This document shows, in pieces, positions 33,688-42,770 of a DNA stretch of 64,000 nucleotides. The stretch covers positions 155,177-219,176 of the forward strand of contig NZ_BMMP01000014.1 in NCBI RefSeq assembly GCF_014645895.1, written 5' to 3'. The stretch comes from Streptomyces daqingensis. Lineage in GTDB: Bacteria > Actinomycetota > Actinomycetes > Streptomycetales > Streptomycetaceae. Made by a program: the position numbers and the translations under genes. Numbering within the stretch: position 1 is the stretch's first letter; every line of letters starts with the position of its first letter. Under the pieces are notes generated by a model that saw only the letters and a program-made list of their open reading frames with translations, searched no databases and was not told where the DNA came from.

Positions 33688-34517
33688 CGGTCCACGCCCC
33701 GTCCGGCGTGGGGCCAGTCGCCCGTGAGCCAGCCCGGCGCCCGCGAGGCGCCGTCCCTGCTGGGCTCGCCCAGCGTGACGCGTTCGTGCACGGCGGGCGC
33801 GCGCTCCAGCAGGACGTCCACGTACGCGGCGCGCAAGGCCTTCACGTCCGTGCCGTCCGTGCCGTCGGCCAGCCATTCGCCGGGGACGTCGGCGACGCAC
33901 TCCTCGAGGAGGCCGCGCGTGACCTTCGACGCCAACTCCTCCGCGGCGGCGGCCAGATCGGGGGCGAACGGGGAGAGGACGTGGTCGGACGCGTCGTAGG
34001 GCTTCGCGGCCGCGGCCCGGGCCGTCGGCCAGTTGTGGTGCCAGATCATCGTGGCTCCATGATCGATGAGCCACAGCTTCCCGTGCCAGATCAGCAGGTT
34101 GGGGTTGCGCCAGGACCGGTCGACGTTCCCGACCAGCGCGTCGAACCACACGACGCGGCCCGCCTCGGACGGGGTCACGGTGAAGGCGAGCGGGTCGAAG
34201 CCCAACGAGCCCGGCAGGTAGTCCATTCCGAGGTTGAGGCCTCCGCTGGCCTTCAGCAGCGCCTGCACCTCCTCGTCCGGTTCGGCGAGGCCGATGACGG
34301 GGTCGAGCTGGATCCCCACCAGCTCCGGGACGCGCAGGCCGAGGCGCTGGGCGAGCCGTCCGCTGACGACCTCCGCCACGAGCGTCCTGGGGCCCTGCCC
34401 TGCACCCGTGAACTTCATGACGTACGTGCCGCAGTCGTCCGCCTCGACGATCCCCGGCAGCGAGCCGCCCTCCCGCAGAGGCGTGACGTAGCGGGTGGCG
34501 GTGACCTGGGTGAGCAT
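33684..34517 (-). CDS. HipA-like kinase-fold protein
   Basis: A 277-residue protein with a kinase fold similar to the HipA C-terminal domain. It keeps Lys35 (VMKF, nucleotide-binding), Asp133 (NVDRSWRNPN, catalytic loop) with Asn138 or Asn140, and Asp152 (LIDHGAT, DFG-like). There is no HipB-type antitoxin next to it and no N-terminal HipA subdomain. A TAGCCT hexamer (34524-34529) sits 6 nt before ATG 34517, so it is probably leaderless. Kinase activity is inferred from the retained residues only. Confidence 0.75.
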   Translation of the reverse strand: MLTQVTATRYVTPLREGGSLPGIVEADDCGTYVMKFTGAGQGPRTLVAEVVSGRLAQRLGLRVPELVGIQLDPVIGLAEPDEEVQALLKASGGLNLGMDYLPGSLGFDPLAFTVTPSEAGRVVWFDALVGNVDRSWRNPNLLIWHGKLWLIDHGATMIWHHNWPTARAAAAKPYDASDHVLSPFAPDLAAAAEELASKVTRGLLEECVADVPGEWLADGTDGTDVKALRAAYVDVLLERAPAVHERVTLGEPSRDGASRAPGWLTGDWPHAGRGVDR

Positions 34518-34599
34518 CCGCAAAGGCTAGTCGCCGCCCGGCCGAACACCCGCCGAATACTCGGGTGCTCCGCGTCCGGGCGGGTGCCATGGTTCCCGC

Positions 34600-36735
34600 A
34601 TGGCTGAAGCTGAGATCTCCCCGGCACGGGGCGGCGCCTCGCGCGGCGCCCCTTCCCGATTCCGCTCTCCCGACTTCCCCCGGCAGTTCGGCCGGACCCG
34701 GCGCTTCTCACTCGGCGCCGTCCGGGACGTGACGCTCTCTCCCGACGGGCGGCGCGCGCTCTTCCTGCGCACCGAACCGGAAGACCCGCTCGCCGCCCTC
34801 TGGTCGTGGGAGGACGGCCGGGAGAGGCCGCTCGCCCACCCGCGCGACCTCACGACGGGCCCGTCGGAGCCCACCGAGGAGGAGCTGACACGCAGGGAGC
34901 GGGCGCGCGACACGGCCTCGGGCGTCACCTCCTACGCGGTGGACGGCGCCGCCGAACTGGCCGTCTTCTCCCTCGACGGCGCGGTGTGGGCGGTGCGTAC
35001 GCGGCGGGGCGAGCCGTTCCCCGTACCGGCGGCCGGGCCGGCGACCGATCCGCGGCCCTCCCCGGACGGGCGGCTCGTCGCCTACGTCACGGGCGGCGCC
35101 CTGCACGTCGCCGCCACGGACGGCAGCGGGGACCGCCGGCTCGCGGCACCCGAGTCGGACGCGGTGACGTACGGACTGACGGACCACGTCTCGGCCGAGT
35201 CGATGGGCCGCATGCGGGGCTACTGGTGGGCTCCCGACGGCAGTGCCCTGCTGGTGGCCAGGGTCGACGAGAGCGCTGTGGAGCGCCGCTACCTCGCGGA
35301 CCCCGCCGAACCGCACAAGCCGCCGCGCGTGCAGCGCTATCCGGTCGCCGGGACGGCGAACGCGGACGTCACCTGCTGGCTGCTGGGCCTCGACGGCAGC
35401 CGGGTCCCCGTCGAGTGGGACCGTGAGAAGTTCGAGTACCTCGCAGCCGCGGGCTGGGACGCCCACGGCCCCCTCGTCACGGTGCAGAGCCGTGACCAGC
35501 GCACGGTGCGCACCCTGGCCGTCGATCCCGCGAGCGGCGGTACGCGGGTGCTGGCGGAGCAGCGGGACGACCACTGGGTGGAGCTGGTGCCGGGCGCCTA
35601 CTGCCGCACGGCGTCCGGTGCGCTCGTGGTGCCCTGCGAGAGGGAGGGGACCCGTCGGCTGCGCGTGGGCGGCGAAGTGGTCACGCCGCCCGGCCTGCAG
35701 GTGAGGGCCGTCCTCGGCACCGACGGGGACAGCGTGCTCTTCACCGCGAGCGACGACCCCGTCGAGACACATGTGTGGGCCTGCTCCCCGGAATCGGGGT
35801 GCACGCGGATCAGCAGCACGCCCGGAGTGCACACGGGCCTCTCGCGTGGCGGCACGACCGTCCTGGACAGCCTCACGGACGACGGCCGCCAGGTCGGCGT
35901 CCTCCGCGCGGACGGCCCGCCGGCCGTGATCACGTCACGGGCCGAGGAGCCGTCGCTGCTGCCCCGTCCCGTCCGTCTGACGCTCGGGGAACGGCGGTTG
36001 CGCACCGCCCTGTTCCTGCCGTCCTGGTACGACCCGCAGGCCGCGGGCGCGGCCCCGCTGCCCGTGCTAGCCGACCCCTACAGCGGGCCCGGTCTCCAGC
36101 TCGTGGTGCGGGGGCGGACGTGGAACGCGTGCGTCTCGCAGTGGTTCGCCGAGCAGGGCTACGCGGTGCTCGTCACCGACGGCCGGGGCACCCCCGGACG
36201 CGGACCTGCCTGGGAGAAAGCCGTCTGGGGCGACCAGTTGACGCCCGTCCTGGAGGACCAGACCGACGCGCTCCACGCGGCGGCCGAGCGGTATCCCTTC
36301 CTCGACCTGGACCGGGTCGGCATCCGCGGATGGTCCTTCGGCGGATGGCTCGCGGCAGCCGCCGTGCTGCGCCGTCCCGAGACCTTCCACGCCGCCGTCG
36401 CCGGCGCACCGGCCGTCGACCCGAGGCTGTACGACACGCACTGGAAGGAACGCTTCCTGGGGCACCCCGCCGAGTACCCGGAGCACTACGACCGTTGCAC
36501 CCTGACGCGGGAGGCGGAGTCGCTGCGCCGGCCGCTGCTGCTGGTGCACGGGACCACCGACGACAACGTCGCATTCGCACACACTCTGCGGATGTCCGCC
36601 GCACTGCAGGCCGCGGGACGCGAGCACGCCGTGCTGCCCCTGTCCGGCGAGTCGCACATCGTAAGCGACGAGGTGACGAGCATGAGGCTCTTGACTACTC
36701 AATTGGTCTTTCTTGACAAAGCCCTTCGCCCCTGA
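34600..36735 (+). CDS. S9 family (DPP IV-like) prolyl oligopeptidase
   Basis: A 711-residue serine peptidase. An N-terminal beta-propeller-like region (DVTLSPDGRRALFLR) precedes an alpha/beta-hydrolase domain with the triad Ser579 (GWSFGG), Asp654/655 (HGTTDDNVAF) and His686 (SGESHIV). The propeller begins after ~35 Pro/Arg-rich residues. Cytoplasmic by default: no signal peptide is seen. Such enzymes cleave after proline in short peptides. It is divergent from the HipA-like/DUF3037 pair. Confidence 0.9.
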   Translation: MAEAEISPARGGASRGAPSRFRSPDFPRQFGRTRRFSLGAVRDVTLSPDGRRALFLRTEPEDPLAALWSWEDGRERPLAHPRDLTTGPSEPTEEELTRRERARDTASGVTSYAVDGAAELAVFSLDGAVWAVRTRRGEPFPVPAAGPATDPRPSPDGRLVAYVTGGALHVAATDGSGDRRLAAPESDAVTYGLTDHVSAESMGRMRGYWWAPDGSALLVARVDESAVERRYLADPAEPHKPPRVQRYPVAGTANADVTCWLLGLDGSRVPVEWDREKFEYLAAAGWDAHGPLVTVQSRDQRTVRTLAVDPASGGTRVLAEQRDDHWVELVPGAYCRTASGALVVPCEREGTRRLRVGGEVVTPPGLQVRAVLGTDGDSVLFTASDDPVETHVWACSPESGCTRISSTPGVHTGLSRGGTTVLDSLTDDGRQVGVLRADGPPAVITSRAEEPSLLPRPVRLTLGERRLRTALFLPSWYDPQAAGAAPLPVLADPYSGPGLQLVVRGRTWNACVSQWFAEQGYAVLVTDGRGTPGRGPAWEKAVWGDQLTPVLEDQTDALHAAAERYPFLDLDRVGIRGWSFGGWLAAAAVLRRPETFHAAVAGAPAVDPRLYDTHWKERFLGHPAEYPEHYDRCTLTREAESLRRPLLLVHGTTDDNVAFAHTLRMSAALQAAGREHAVLPLSGESHIVSDEVTSMRLLTTQLVFLDKALRP

Positions 36736-36807
36736 CAACCGCGAAGGCAGGATGCGCAAGGCAGAGGCAAGCGTGCAGCCCTCCGACAGAACAGGATGTG
36801 TTCGCCC

Positions 36808-37254
36808 ATGACTGCATCGACCAGCCGCCGGTCCGTGATCGCCGCCGCGGGCGCCGCCACAGCAGCCGTTTCACTCGCCGCCTGCAGTTCGGACAGCGGT
36901 GGAGGCGAGTCCAAGGACACCGGCTCGGGCGAGGGCGGAGGGGACGGCGGAGGCGGCGACGCCGCGGGCGGGGCGCTCGGCAAGGCCTCCGAGATCCCGG
37001 AGGGCGGCGGCAAGGTCTTCAAGGACCAGAAGGTCGTCGTCACCCGTCCCAGCGCCAACGAGTACAAGGCGTTCGACTCCACGTGCACCCACCAGGGCTG
37101 CGCGGTCAAGGAGATCACCGGCGGGAACATCGTCTGCCCCTGCCACAACAGCAAGTTCGACATCAACGACGGCAGCCCCACCGGCGGCCCCGCGAAGAAG
37201 CCGCTGGCGCCGAAGAAGGTCGTCGTCGAAGGCGGCGAGATCAAGCTCGCCTGA
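36808..37254 (+). CDS. Tat-exported Rieske iron-sulfur lipoprotein
   Basis: A 148-residue protein with a twin-arginine signal (TSRRSVIAAAGAATAAVSL) and lipobox LAAC (Cys26), then a Gly/Ser/Asp-rich linker and a Rieske domain. The [2Fe-2S] ligands are Cys93 and His95 (CTH) and Cys110 and His113 (CPCH); Cys98 and Cys112 can form the stabilising disulfide. It is therefore an exported, membrane-anchored electron-transfer protein, not a bc1 subunit, since it stands alone. Folding before export explains the Tat signal. Partners are unknown. Confidence 0.9.
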   Translation: MTASTSRRSVIAAAGAATAAVSLAACSSDSGGGESKDTGSGEGGGDGGGGDAAGGALGKASEIPEGGGKVFKDQKVVVTRPSANEYKAFDSTCTHQGCAVKEITGGNIVCPCHNSKFDINDGSPTGGPAKKPLAPKKVVVEGGEIKLA

Positions 37255-37428
37255 TCCGGTCCGCCGGGTTCCAAGCCTGCCGGGCACTGCGGGGCGTGAT
37301 GCGCTGGAGAGCGCGCACGCCCAGCGGTCGCGTCCATCCGGCGCCCGCCCTCGGCTGCCGTCCCTCAGCAGCCGTCACCCGCAGCAACCGCAGCGACCGA
37401 ACGGCGAGGGCGGTCTCCCGCAGCGCCC

Positions 37429-38763
37429 TCACTCGTAGCGCCGCGCCTCGCCCGGCCGTAGCGCCGCGGCGACCGCGCCAGCAAGTTCCTCGATGTCGTC
37501 CATGACCAGTTCCGAGACGGTGAGCCGCACGCCGGGTGCCGAGTTCACACGGAAACGCGCCCCGGGAGCGACGCCCCAGCCGGACTGCAGGAGCCGCGCC
37601 ACCGCTCCCGTCTCGTCGGTCACGGGCACCCAGACGTTCATCCCCGTACGCCCGCGGGCGGCCACACCCCGTGCGGCCAGCGCTCGCACCAGAGCCTCCC
37701 GCCGCTCGCCGTAGGCGCGCGCGACGCTCCGGACGTCCAGCGCGTCCGTCTCCCACAGGTGGCGGACCGCAGCCTGGAGAAGGTGCGAGACCCAGCCGGG
37801 GCCGAGCAGCTGCCGCCGCTGCATGCGGTCGAGCGTGAGAGCGTCGCCTGTGACCACGGCGAGGCGGAGATCGGGGCCGTACGCCTTCGCGGTGGAGCGC
37901 ACCAGCACCCAGCGGTCCGTCGTGCCAACGACCGGACGGAGCGGCGCGTCGACGATGCCGTGCCCGTGGTCGTCCTCGACGAGCAAGGTCTGGGGGTGGG
38001 ACGCGAGCACCTCGCGCAGCCGCCTGGAGCGCTCCGCGCTGACGGCGGCGCCGGTCGGGTTCTGGGCCCGGCTGGTGACGACCAGCGCGCTGGCTCCCTC
38101 GCCCAGAGCCCGCTCCACGTCCTCGGGGCGGGGGCCTTCGTCGTCCACTGCCACGGGCACCGGACGCATGCCGAGGGCGGGCACGAGATCCAGCACGCTC
38201 CCCCAGCCCGGGTCCTCGACGGCGACGGCGTCACCCGGGTGCAGCTGCTCCGAGAGCGCGAGGCCGATGGCGTCGAGGGCACCGGAAGTCAGCGCCAGAG
38301 GGCCGTCCGGAACGCCGTCGGCGTCGAGCAGCGCGCGGGCCGTACGGGCGAGCCGGGCGTCGACAGACGGGCCGCCGTAGAACGTGCTCCGGTGCGAGAC
38401 GGCTTCGGCCGCCGCGGCGAGGGCCGTGTGCAGCGGGGGCAGCAGCCGGGGATCGGGGTTGCCGGAGGCGATGTCCCGGCCCCCTTCGGGGACTTCGACG
38501 CGGATCGCCTCTCGCGGCGCAGTCTCCGCCCGGCGCTCGCGAATCCTGCTGCCGCGACGGCCGGCCGTCTCGATCACCCCCCGCTCGCGGAGGGCGCGGT
38601 ACGCGGAGGCGACGGTGTTGGCGTTGACGCCGAGGTCCGCCGCCAAGTCCCGGACGGGCGGCAGCGCATCGCCCGGAGCGAGCCCTCCGGAGCGCACGCC
38701 GTTCTCCACGCTGGCTGAGATCTCCGCTGCGCGCCGTCCTTCGATCCGATATCCTTCTAACAC
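37429..38763 (-). CDS. MocR-family regulator (GntR helix-turn-helix fused to aminotransferase fold)
   Basis: A 444-residue fusion. The N-terminal 70 residues are a GntR winged helix (LPPVRDLAADLGVNANTVAS); the rest is a class I aminotransferase fold. In fold position, the PLP lysine is Lys in VRSTAKAYGPDLRL, where STAK is the usual motif, so PLP binding is likely. It is divergent from a pyridoxamine-5'-phosphate-oxidase-type gene, consistent with PLP or vitamer sensing (PdxR-like). Promoter: -35 TTGCTC and -10 CATAAT, spacer 17, then the GTG start 7 nt on (leaderless). Confidence 0.87.
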   Translation of the reverse strand: MLEGYRIEGRRAAEISASVENGVRSGGLAPGDALPPVRDLAADLGVNANTVASAYRALRERGVIETAGRRGSRIRERRAETAPREAIRVEVPEGGRDIASGNPDPRLLPPLHTALAAAAEAVSHRSTFYGGPSVDARLARTARALLDADGVPDGPLALTSGALDAIGLALSEQLHPGDAVAVEDPGWGSVLDLVPALGMRPVPVAVDDEGPRPEDVERALGEGASALVVTSRAQNPTGAAVSAERSRRLREVLASHPQTLLVEDDHGHGIVDAPLRPVVGTTDRWVLVRSTAKAYGPDLRLAVVTGDALTLDRMQRRQLLGPGWVSHLLQAAVRHLWETDALDVRSVARAYGERREALVRALAARGVAARGRTGMNVWVPVTDETGAVARLLQSGWGVAPGARFRVNSAPGVRLTVSELVMDDIEELAGAVAAALRPGEARRYE

Positions 38764-38799
38764 AAACGCGATTATGCACTAATACAAATCATTGAGCAA
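38759..38799. promoter_or_regulatory. MocR promoter with AAyACAAAy direct repeats
   Basis: On the minus strand, -35 TTGCTC (38794-38799 on the plus strand) and -10 CATAAT (38771-38776), 17-bp spacer. Direct repeats AACACAAACG (38759-38768) and AATACAAATC (38781-38790), start-to-start 22 bp, overlap it. MocR proteins often bind direct repeats about two helical turns apart, so this is a good candidate operator. Confidence 0.6.
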
Positions 38800-38820
38800 C
38801 TACCGAACACGGAGAGCGCT

Positions 38821-39498
38821 TTGCCGGCCATCCCCGAACAGGGCCCCGCGTCAGGCGGCTACACACCGACCGGGCGGAGCACCCCGACCCGCAACCGCGA
38901 ACGCGCCGAGTACGACCGGGCGGCGGTGCACGCGATCCTCGACGACGACTACCTGTGCCACATGGGATACGTGCGCGACGGCGCCCCCGTGGTGCTGCCG
39001 ACCCTGTACGTGAGGGTGGACGAGCACCTCTACCTGCACGGTTCGACCGGTTCGCGACCGCTGCGGGAAGCGGGCGGAGAAGGCCTGCCGGTGTGCGTCA
39101 CAGTCACCCGTGTCGACGGGCTCGTGCTGGCACGGTCGGCCTTCCACCACTCGGTCAACTACCGCTCCGTCGTGGCGCACGGTCTCGCCCGCAGGGTCAC
39201 CGACCAGGACGAACTCACCGCCGCTCTCGACGCGTTGGTCGACAACGTGGTGCCCGGCAGGGCGGCCGACTCCCGTCCCGCCGACGCCAAGGAGCTGGCC
39301 GCGACGGCCGTCCTGCGGCTCGACCTGGACGAGGTCTCCGCCAAGGTCCGCCAGGGAGGCCCGAACGACGAACCCGAGGACCAGTCCCTTCCCTACTGGA
39401 CCGGCGTGCTGCCGGTCAGCCGTGTCTACGGAACACCGGAACCCGCCGAGGACCTCGCCCCCGGAACACCCTTGCCCGGGTACCTCTCCGGCCGCTGA
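38821..39498 (+). CDS. Pyridoxamine 5'-phosphate oxidase-like flavin-binding protein
   Basis: A 225-residue split-barrel flavoprotein: DDDYLCHMGYVRDGAPVVLPTLYVRVDEHLYLHGSTGSR matches the PF12900-type family (shown here in short pieces DDDYLCHMGYV and LYLHGSTGSR). Members bind FMN or F420 and act as oxidoreductases on unknown substrates. TTG 38821 follows GGAGA by 6 nt. It is divergent from the MocR gene and precedes a PaiB-like gene by 79 nt in the same direction. Confidence 0.8.
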   Translation: MPAIPEQGPASGGYTPTGRSTPTRNRERAEYDRAAVHAILDDDYLCHMGYVRDGAPVVLPTLYVRVDEHLYLHGSTGSRPLREAGGEGLPVCVTVTRVDGLVLARSAFHHSVNYRSVVAHGLARRVTDQDELTAALDALVDNVVPGRAADSRPADAKELAATAVLRLDLDEVSAKVRQGGPNDEPEDQSLPYWTGVLPVSRVYGTPEPAEDLAPGTPLPGYLSGR

Positions 39499-39577
39499 AC
39501 CCGGGACGGGCCAGGTGCGGCGTCTCGCACCGGCCCCGCCCGCGCACCCGAACGACAGGAAGAGAGGCCCGGCACGG

Positions 39578-40216
39578 ATGCTCATCCACCCCTGGGACGC
39601 AGCCCGCGACGACACGGAGTGGCAACGGTGGCTGGCGGAGCACGACTTCGGGCAGCTCGCCGTCAACGGCGGCCCGGGCGAGCCGCCGTTGGTGCAACCC
39701 CTCCACTTCGTCTACGATCCCGCCGCCGCGCACGTCCTCAGCCACCTCGCGCGGCCCAACCCGGTCTGGAAGGCGCTCGAAGCCGCCCCCGAGGTCCTGC
39801 TGAGCGTCGTGGACGACTACGCTTTCATACCCGGCCCGTGGCAGGCACCCGAGGGCGCTCCGCCCGAACACGGCGTGCCCACCAGCTTCTATGCCGCCGT
39901 CCAGCTGCGCTGCACCGCTCACGTGATCGACGAACCGCGGGCGAAAGCCGCCCTGTTGCAGGCCCAGATGGAGCACTTCCAGCCGGAGGGCGGTTCGGCG
40001 GAGGTCGTCGCGGACGCCCCGCCCTACGGGCCGAAGCTGGCGGGCATCCGGGTCCTGCGTCTCCAAGTCAACGATGTACGGGCGAAGTTCAAGTACGCGG
40101 ACAGCAAGCCGGAGTCGGTGCGCTACCGCATCGCCTCCGGTCTCGCCTCGCGTTGCGATGGCCGCGACAGCGGGGCGCTGAAGGTCCAGCTGAGCCGCAT
40201 GCCCCCTTACCAGTGA
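39578..40216 (+). CDS. FMN-binding negative transcriptional regulator-like protein (PaiB family)
   Basis: A 212-residue PaiB-like split-barrel protein: LIHPWDAARDDTEWQRWL opening, FVYDPAAAHVLSHLARPNPVW and the FMN-binding VDDYAFIPGPWQAP region. PaiB proteins bind FMN and in Bacillus repress degradative genes, while related proteins may be enzymes. It sits in the MocR neighbourhood and shares the flavin-binding theme with the gene before it. AGGAAGAGAGG precedes ATG 39578 at long spacing. Confidence 0.82.
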   Translation: MLIHPWDAARDDTEWQRWLAEHDFGQLAVNGGPGEPPLVQPLHFVYDPAAAHVLSHLARPNPVWKALEAAPEVLLSVVDDYAFIPGPWQAPEGAPPEHGVPTSFYAAVQLRCTAHVIDEPRAKAALLQAQMEHFQPEGGSAEVVADAPPYGPKLAGIRVLRLQVNDVRAKFKYADSKPESVRYRIASGLASRCDGRDSGALKVQLSRMPPYQ

Positions 40217-40270
40217 GCCGGGGACGCCAGGGACGCCGGAGCCCGAGGATCCTCGCCATGGCCGCGTGCG

Positions 40271-41299
40271 TCACGGCGCCGGAACGTCCTTCAGCCGCGC
40301 CTCGTCGCCCGGCGCGACCCCCGCACCGGACGCGACCGGCTCGGCGCCCGCGTCCTTGGGCGCCGAGCTCTGCGCGATGAAGGCGCCGAGCAACACCACG
40401 GCCCCGCCGACGAGTTGCACGACCGCCAGGTGCTCACCGAGCAGCACCCACGCGAGCACGGTGGCGATGACGGCCTCCAGGCATGCGACGACGCCGGCGA
40501 CCTGCGGGGAGAGCCGCCGAATCGACACCACGCCGGTGAGGTACGCCGCCACCGTCGCCACCAGCACGATCCACGCCAGCAGCAGCCAGGCGGGCACGGA
40601 CGTCCCGTCCATCGACGAACTCCCGCCCAGCACGGCCCAGTTCATCGTCCACGGCCGGGCCACCACGGTGAGCACGAGGGCTCCCGACAGCAGTCCATAC
40701 GCGATCACGCCCATCGGGTCGGACGGCCGCCTGCCGTCCTCGCCATCGGTGCCGTGGTCGGACAGGACGAAGTAGCCCACCTGGCAGCACGCGGCCCCCA
40801 GGGCGAGCAGCAACCCCAGGGCGTCCAGGGTCAGTCCGGACCACACACGCACCACGCAGGCGAGGCCGGCGACTGCGAGGACGACACCGGCGCCCGCGGC
40901 CCGCGTCACCGGCCGGCGCTGCACGAACCGCACCCAGCCCAGCACCAGCGCGGGAGCCAGGTACTCGATGAGGAGGGCGACGCCCACCGGGATGCGGGAG
41001 ATGGCCGCGAAGTAGCAGGCCTGCACCCCGGCCACGGCCAGCAGCCCGAACCCCGCGAGCAGGCCCGGACGCTCGCGCAGCAGCCCGCGGTGCCGCCACG
41101 CGAGCGGCAGCAGGACGACCGCGGCTCCCGCTACCCGCAGCCACGTGACGTGCAGCGGTTCCAGCCCCGCTTCGATGAGCGGCTTGGCCGCGGGCCCGGA
41201 TCCCCCGAACGCGAAGGCGGATACGAGGGCGAGCGTCAGGCCGGAACCGCGCGCGTGCGCGGTCGAGGCCGGGGAGCCTGGGCGGGCGGAGTCGTGCAT
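40271..41299 (-). CDS. EamA/RhaT-type DMT permease
   Basis: A 342-residue protein with about ten TM helices in two homologous EamA halves (first half GLTLALVSAFAFGGSGPAAK; second half LSPQVAGVVACLEAVIATVLAWVLLGEH). Such permeases export amino acids or other metabolites. The C-terminal 30 residues are Ala/Glu/Asp-rich and hydrophilic. It converges with the PaiB-like gene. Its start is at ATG 41299, with the ClpN gene 12 nt upstream in the same direction, so they may be an operon. Confidence 0.83.
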   Translation of the reverse strand: MHDSARPGSPASTAHARGSGLTLALVSAFAFGGSGPAAKPLIEAGLEPLHVTWLRVAGAAVVLLPLAWRHRGLLRERPGLLAGFGLLAVAGVQACYFAAISRIPVGVALLIEYLAPALVLGWVRFVQRRPVTRAAGAGVVLAVAGLACVVRVWSGLTLDALGLLLALGAACCQVGYFVLSDHGTDGEDGRRPSDPMGVIAYGLLSGALVLTVVARPWTMNWAVLGGSSSMDGTSVPAWLLLAWIVLVATVAAYLTGVVSIRRLSPQVAGVVACLEAVIATVLAWVLLGEHLAVVQLVGGAVVLLGAFIAQSSAPKDAGAEPVASGAGVAPGDEARLKDVPAP

Positions 41300-41311
41300 G
41301 CGCTCATCATG

Positions 41312-41881
41312 TCAACGCGCGACAGCAGTGTCACCCCGCATACTCCTGACGCCCCGCGCGTCCGGGAGAGCGCCCGGGAGCGCTTCCGTCCCGGCACCCG
41401 AGGCGCGCAGCACCTCCACCGCCCGGCAGCCCTCGTCCGCGAGGAGCCCGGCGAACAGGTCGACGCCCTCCACGCGTGCGGCACCGCGGGAGGCGGCTCG
41501 CTCCTGCGCGACGCGCAACGCCCGGGCGGCCCGCGGCGACCAGCCGGGCGGCGCAGCCGGGGCGGCCGCCTCACCGGCGCCGTACGGAGGCGCGTCCTCG
41601 ACGGTGTCGCGCCAGCGCACCCCGTACCCGATCGACCGCTGCGCCAGGTAGCCCAGCACCTTCGCCGTACGCGTGCCCTCACCGCCGAGGAGCGCGCGGA
41701 CAGCCGGATCCGACTCGAGAAGGCTGTGCAGCAGGTGCGCCGTGTCCAGGTCACCGTCGCCAATGCGGGCGGCACGCCTCCGGGCGCCGGCGACCACGAC
41801 GGCCAGCTGCTCGCTGAGGCGGCCCTCGGTACCGGCGCCGGCCAGGAGGCCCGGGGGAGCTGAAGGCGTACTGCTGTTCAC
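41312..41881 (-). CDS. ClpN (Clp protease N-terminal) domain protein
   Basis: A 189-residue protein with two ClpA/ClpC N-terminal repeats: repeat 1 LSEQLAVVVAGARRRAARIG and DTAHLLHSLLESDPAVRALL, repeat 2 SPRAARALRVAQERAASRG and GVDLFAGLLADEGCRAVEVL. It lacks any ATPase module. Stand-alone ClpN proteins are common in Streptomyces and may bind adaptor or client proteins of ClpCP. GTG 41881. Confidence 0.78.
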   Translation of the reverse strand: MNSSTPSAPPGLLAGAGTEGRLSEQLAVVVAGARRRAARIGDGDLDTAHLLHSLLESDPAVRALLGGEGTRTAKVLGYLAQRSIGYGVRWRDTVEDAPPYGAGEAAAPAAPPGWSPRAARALRVAQERAASRGAARVEGVDLFAGLLADEGCRAVEVLRASGAGTEALPGALPDARGVRSMRGDTAVAR

Positions 41882-41967
41882 AGGAACACCACATCACAAA
41901 CACTCCCTGCGGGCATCCTCGTTGTGAGGCATATGCAGATCACACCGTGGGTGGGTCCGCCGACCGC

Positions 41968-41990
41968 GCTCCTCCTCCTCAGGGAGGAGC
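41968..41990. terminator. Hairpin between the ClpN and DUF4232 genes
   Basis: GCTCCTCC (41968-41975) pairs with GGAGGAGC (41983-41990) around a 7-nt loop. The flanking genes are divergent, so it may be regulatory rather than a terminator. Confidence 0.35.
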
Positions 41991-42092
41991 GGGAGCGTAG
42001 GCAGGGCACCGCCACCCCGGAGGGAACCGGGGCCCGAAATCACGCGTCTTGACCTACAACACCCGCTTGTACGGCAGCACTTGGAGACCTTC

Positions 42093-42767
42093 ATGGCCAG
42101 GATCCATGCACGCTCCACCCTCGCCGCCCTCGCCGCCCTCGCCGTCGGTGCCGCCCTGGCCGCGACCGGATGCACCGCCGGAGCGGCCTCCTCCTCGGAC
42201 AGAGCCGCGTCCGCCGGAGAGGCAGGCCCCTCGTCGCACGCCTCACGGGACGACTCCGCGGGGTCCGCCCCCGTACAGCAGAAGGCCCCCGAGTCCGGCA
42301 AGGAGAAGGGAGACGGACAGGACGGCCCGAGCGACAACGCCGGCCAGCGTCCTCCCTGGTGCACGACCGGCGCACTCTCCGTCTCACTCCGCCCCGGCCA
42401 GCCGGCCGCCGGCAACCGCTACGGCACTCTCGTGCTCACCAACTCCTCCGGCACCTCCTGCCGGACGCAGGGCTGGCCCGGCCTGCAACTGACGCGCGGC
42501 GACGGCGAGGCCATCCCGACCAAGGTTGTACGGGACCACTCGGACCCGTCGCGGCCCCTCACCCTCGCCGCGGGCGCACAGGCCTCGGCCCGGCTGCACT
42601 GGACGGTCGTGCCGGGCGAGGGCGACCCCGCCGACGGCAAGTGCCCCGAGCCGGCGAAGCTGCGCGTCATCCCGCCGGACCAGCGCACGTCCAAGACCGC
42701 CTCGTGGAAGCTCGGCACGGTCTGCGGGGCCGGCGAGATCGACGTACTGCCGTTGCGGACCAGTTGA
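42093..42767 (+). CDS. DUF4232 lipoprotein
   Basis: A 224-residue secreted lipoprotein: signal peptide TLAALAALAVGAALA and lipobox AATGC (Cys27), then a Ser/Asp/Glu-rich linker and the DUF4232 domain (WCTTGALSVSLRPGQPAAG; GTLVLTNSSGTSCRTQGWPG; VCGAGEIDVLPL) with four cysteines that probably form two disulfides. The function of DUF4232 is unknown; it is frequent in actinobacterial surface lipoproteins. GGAG lies 8 nt before ATG 42093. A 17-bp terminator follows. Confidence 0.85.
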   Translation: MARIHARSTLAALAALAVGAALAATGCTAGAASSSDRAASAGEAGPSSHASRDDSAGSAPVQQKAPESGKEKGDGQDGPSDNAGQRPPWCTTGALSVSLRPGQPAAGNRYGTLVLTNSSGTSCRTQGWPGLQLTRGDGEAIPTKVVRDHSDPSRPLTLAAGAQASARLHWTVVPGEGDPADGKCPEPAKLRVIPPDQRTSKTASWKLGTVCGAGEIDVLPLRTS

Positions 42768-42770
42768 CAG

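Noticed and set aside
33289..34517. Classical HipBA toxin-antitoxin system
   Set aside because: There is no HipB-type helix-turn-helix gene next to the kinase-like gene, so only a HipA-like/DUF3037 pair is reported.
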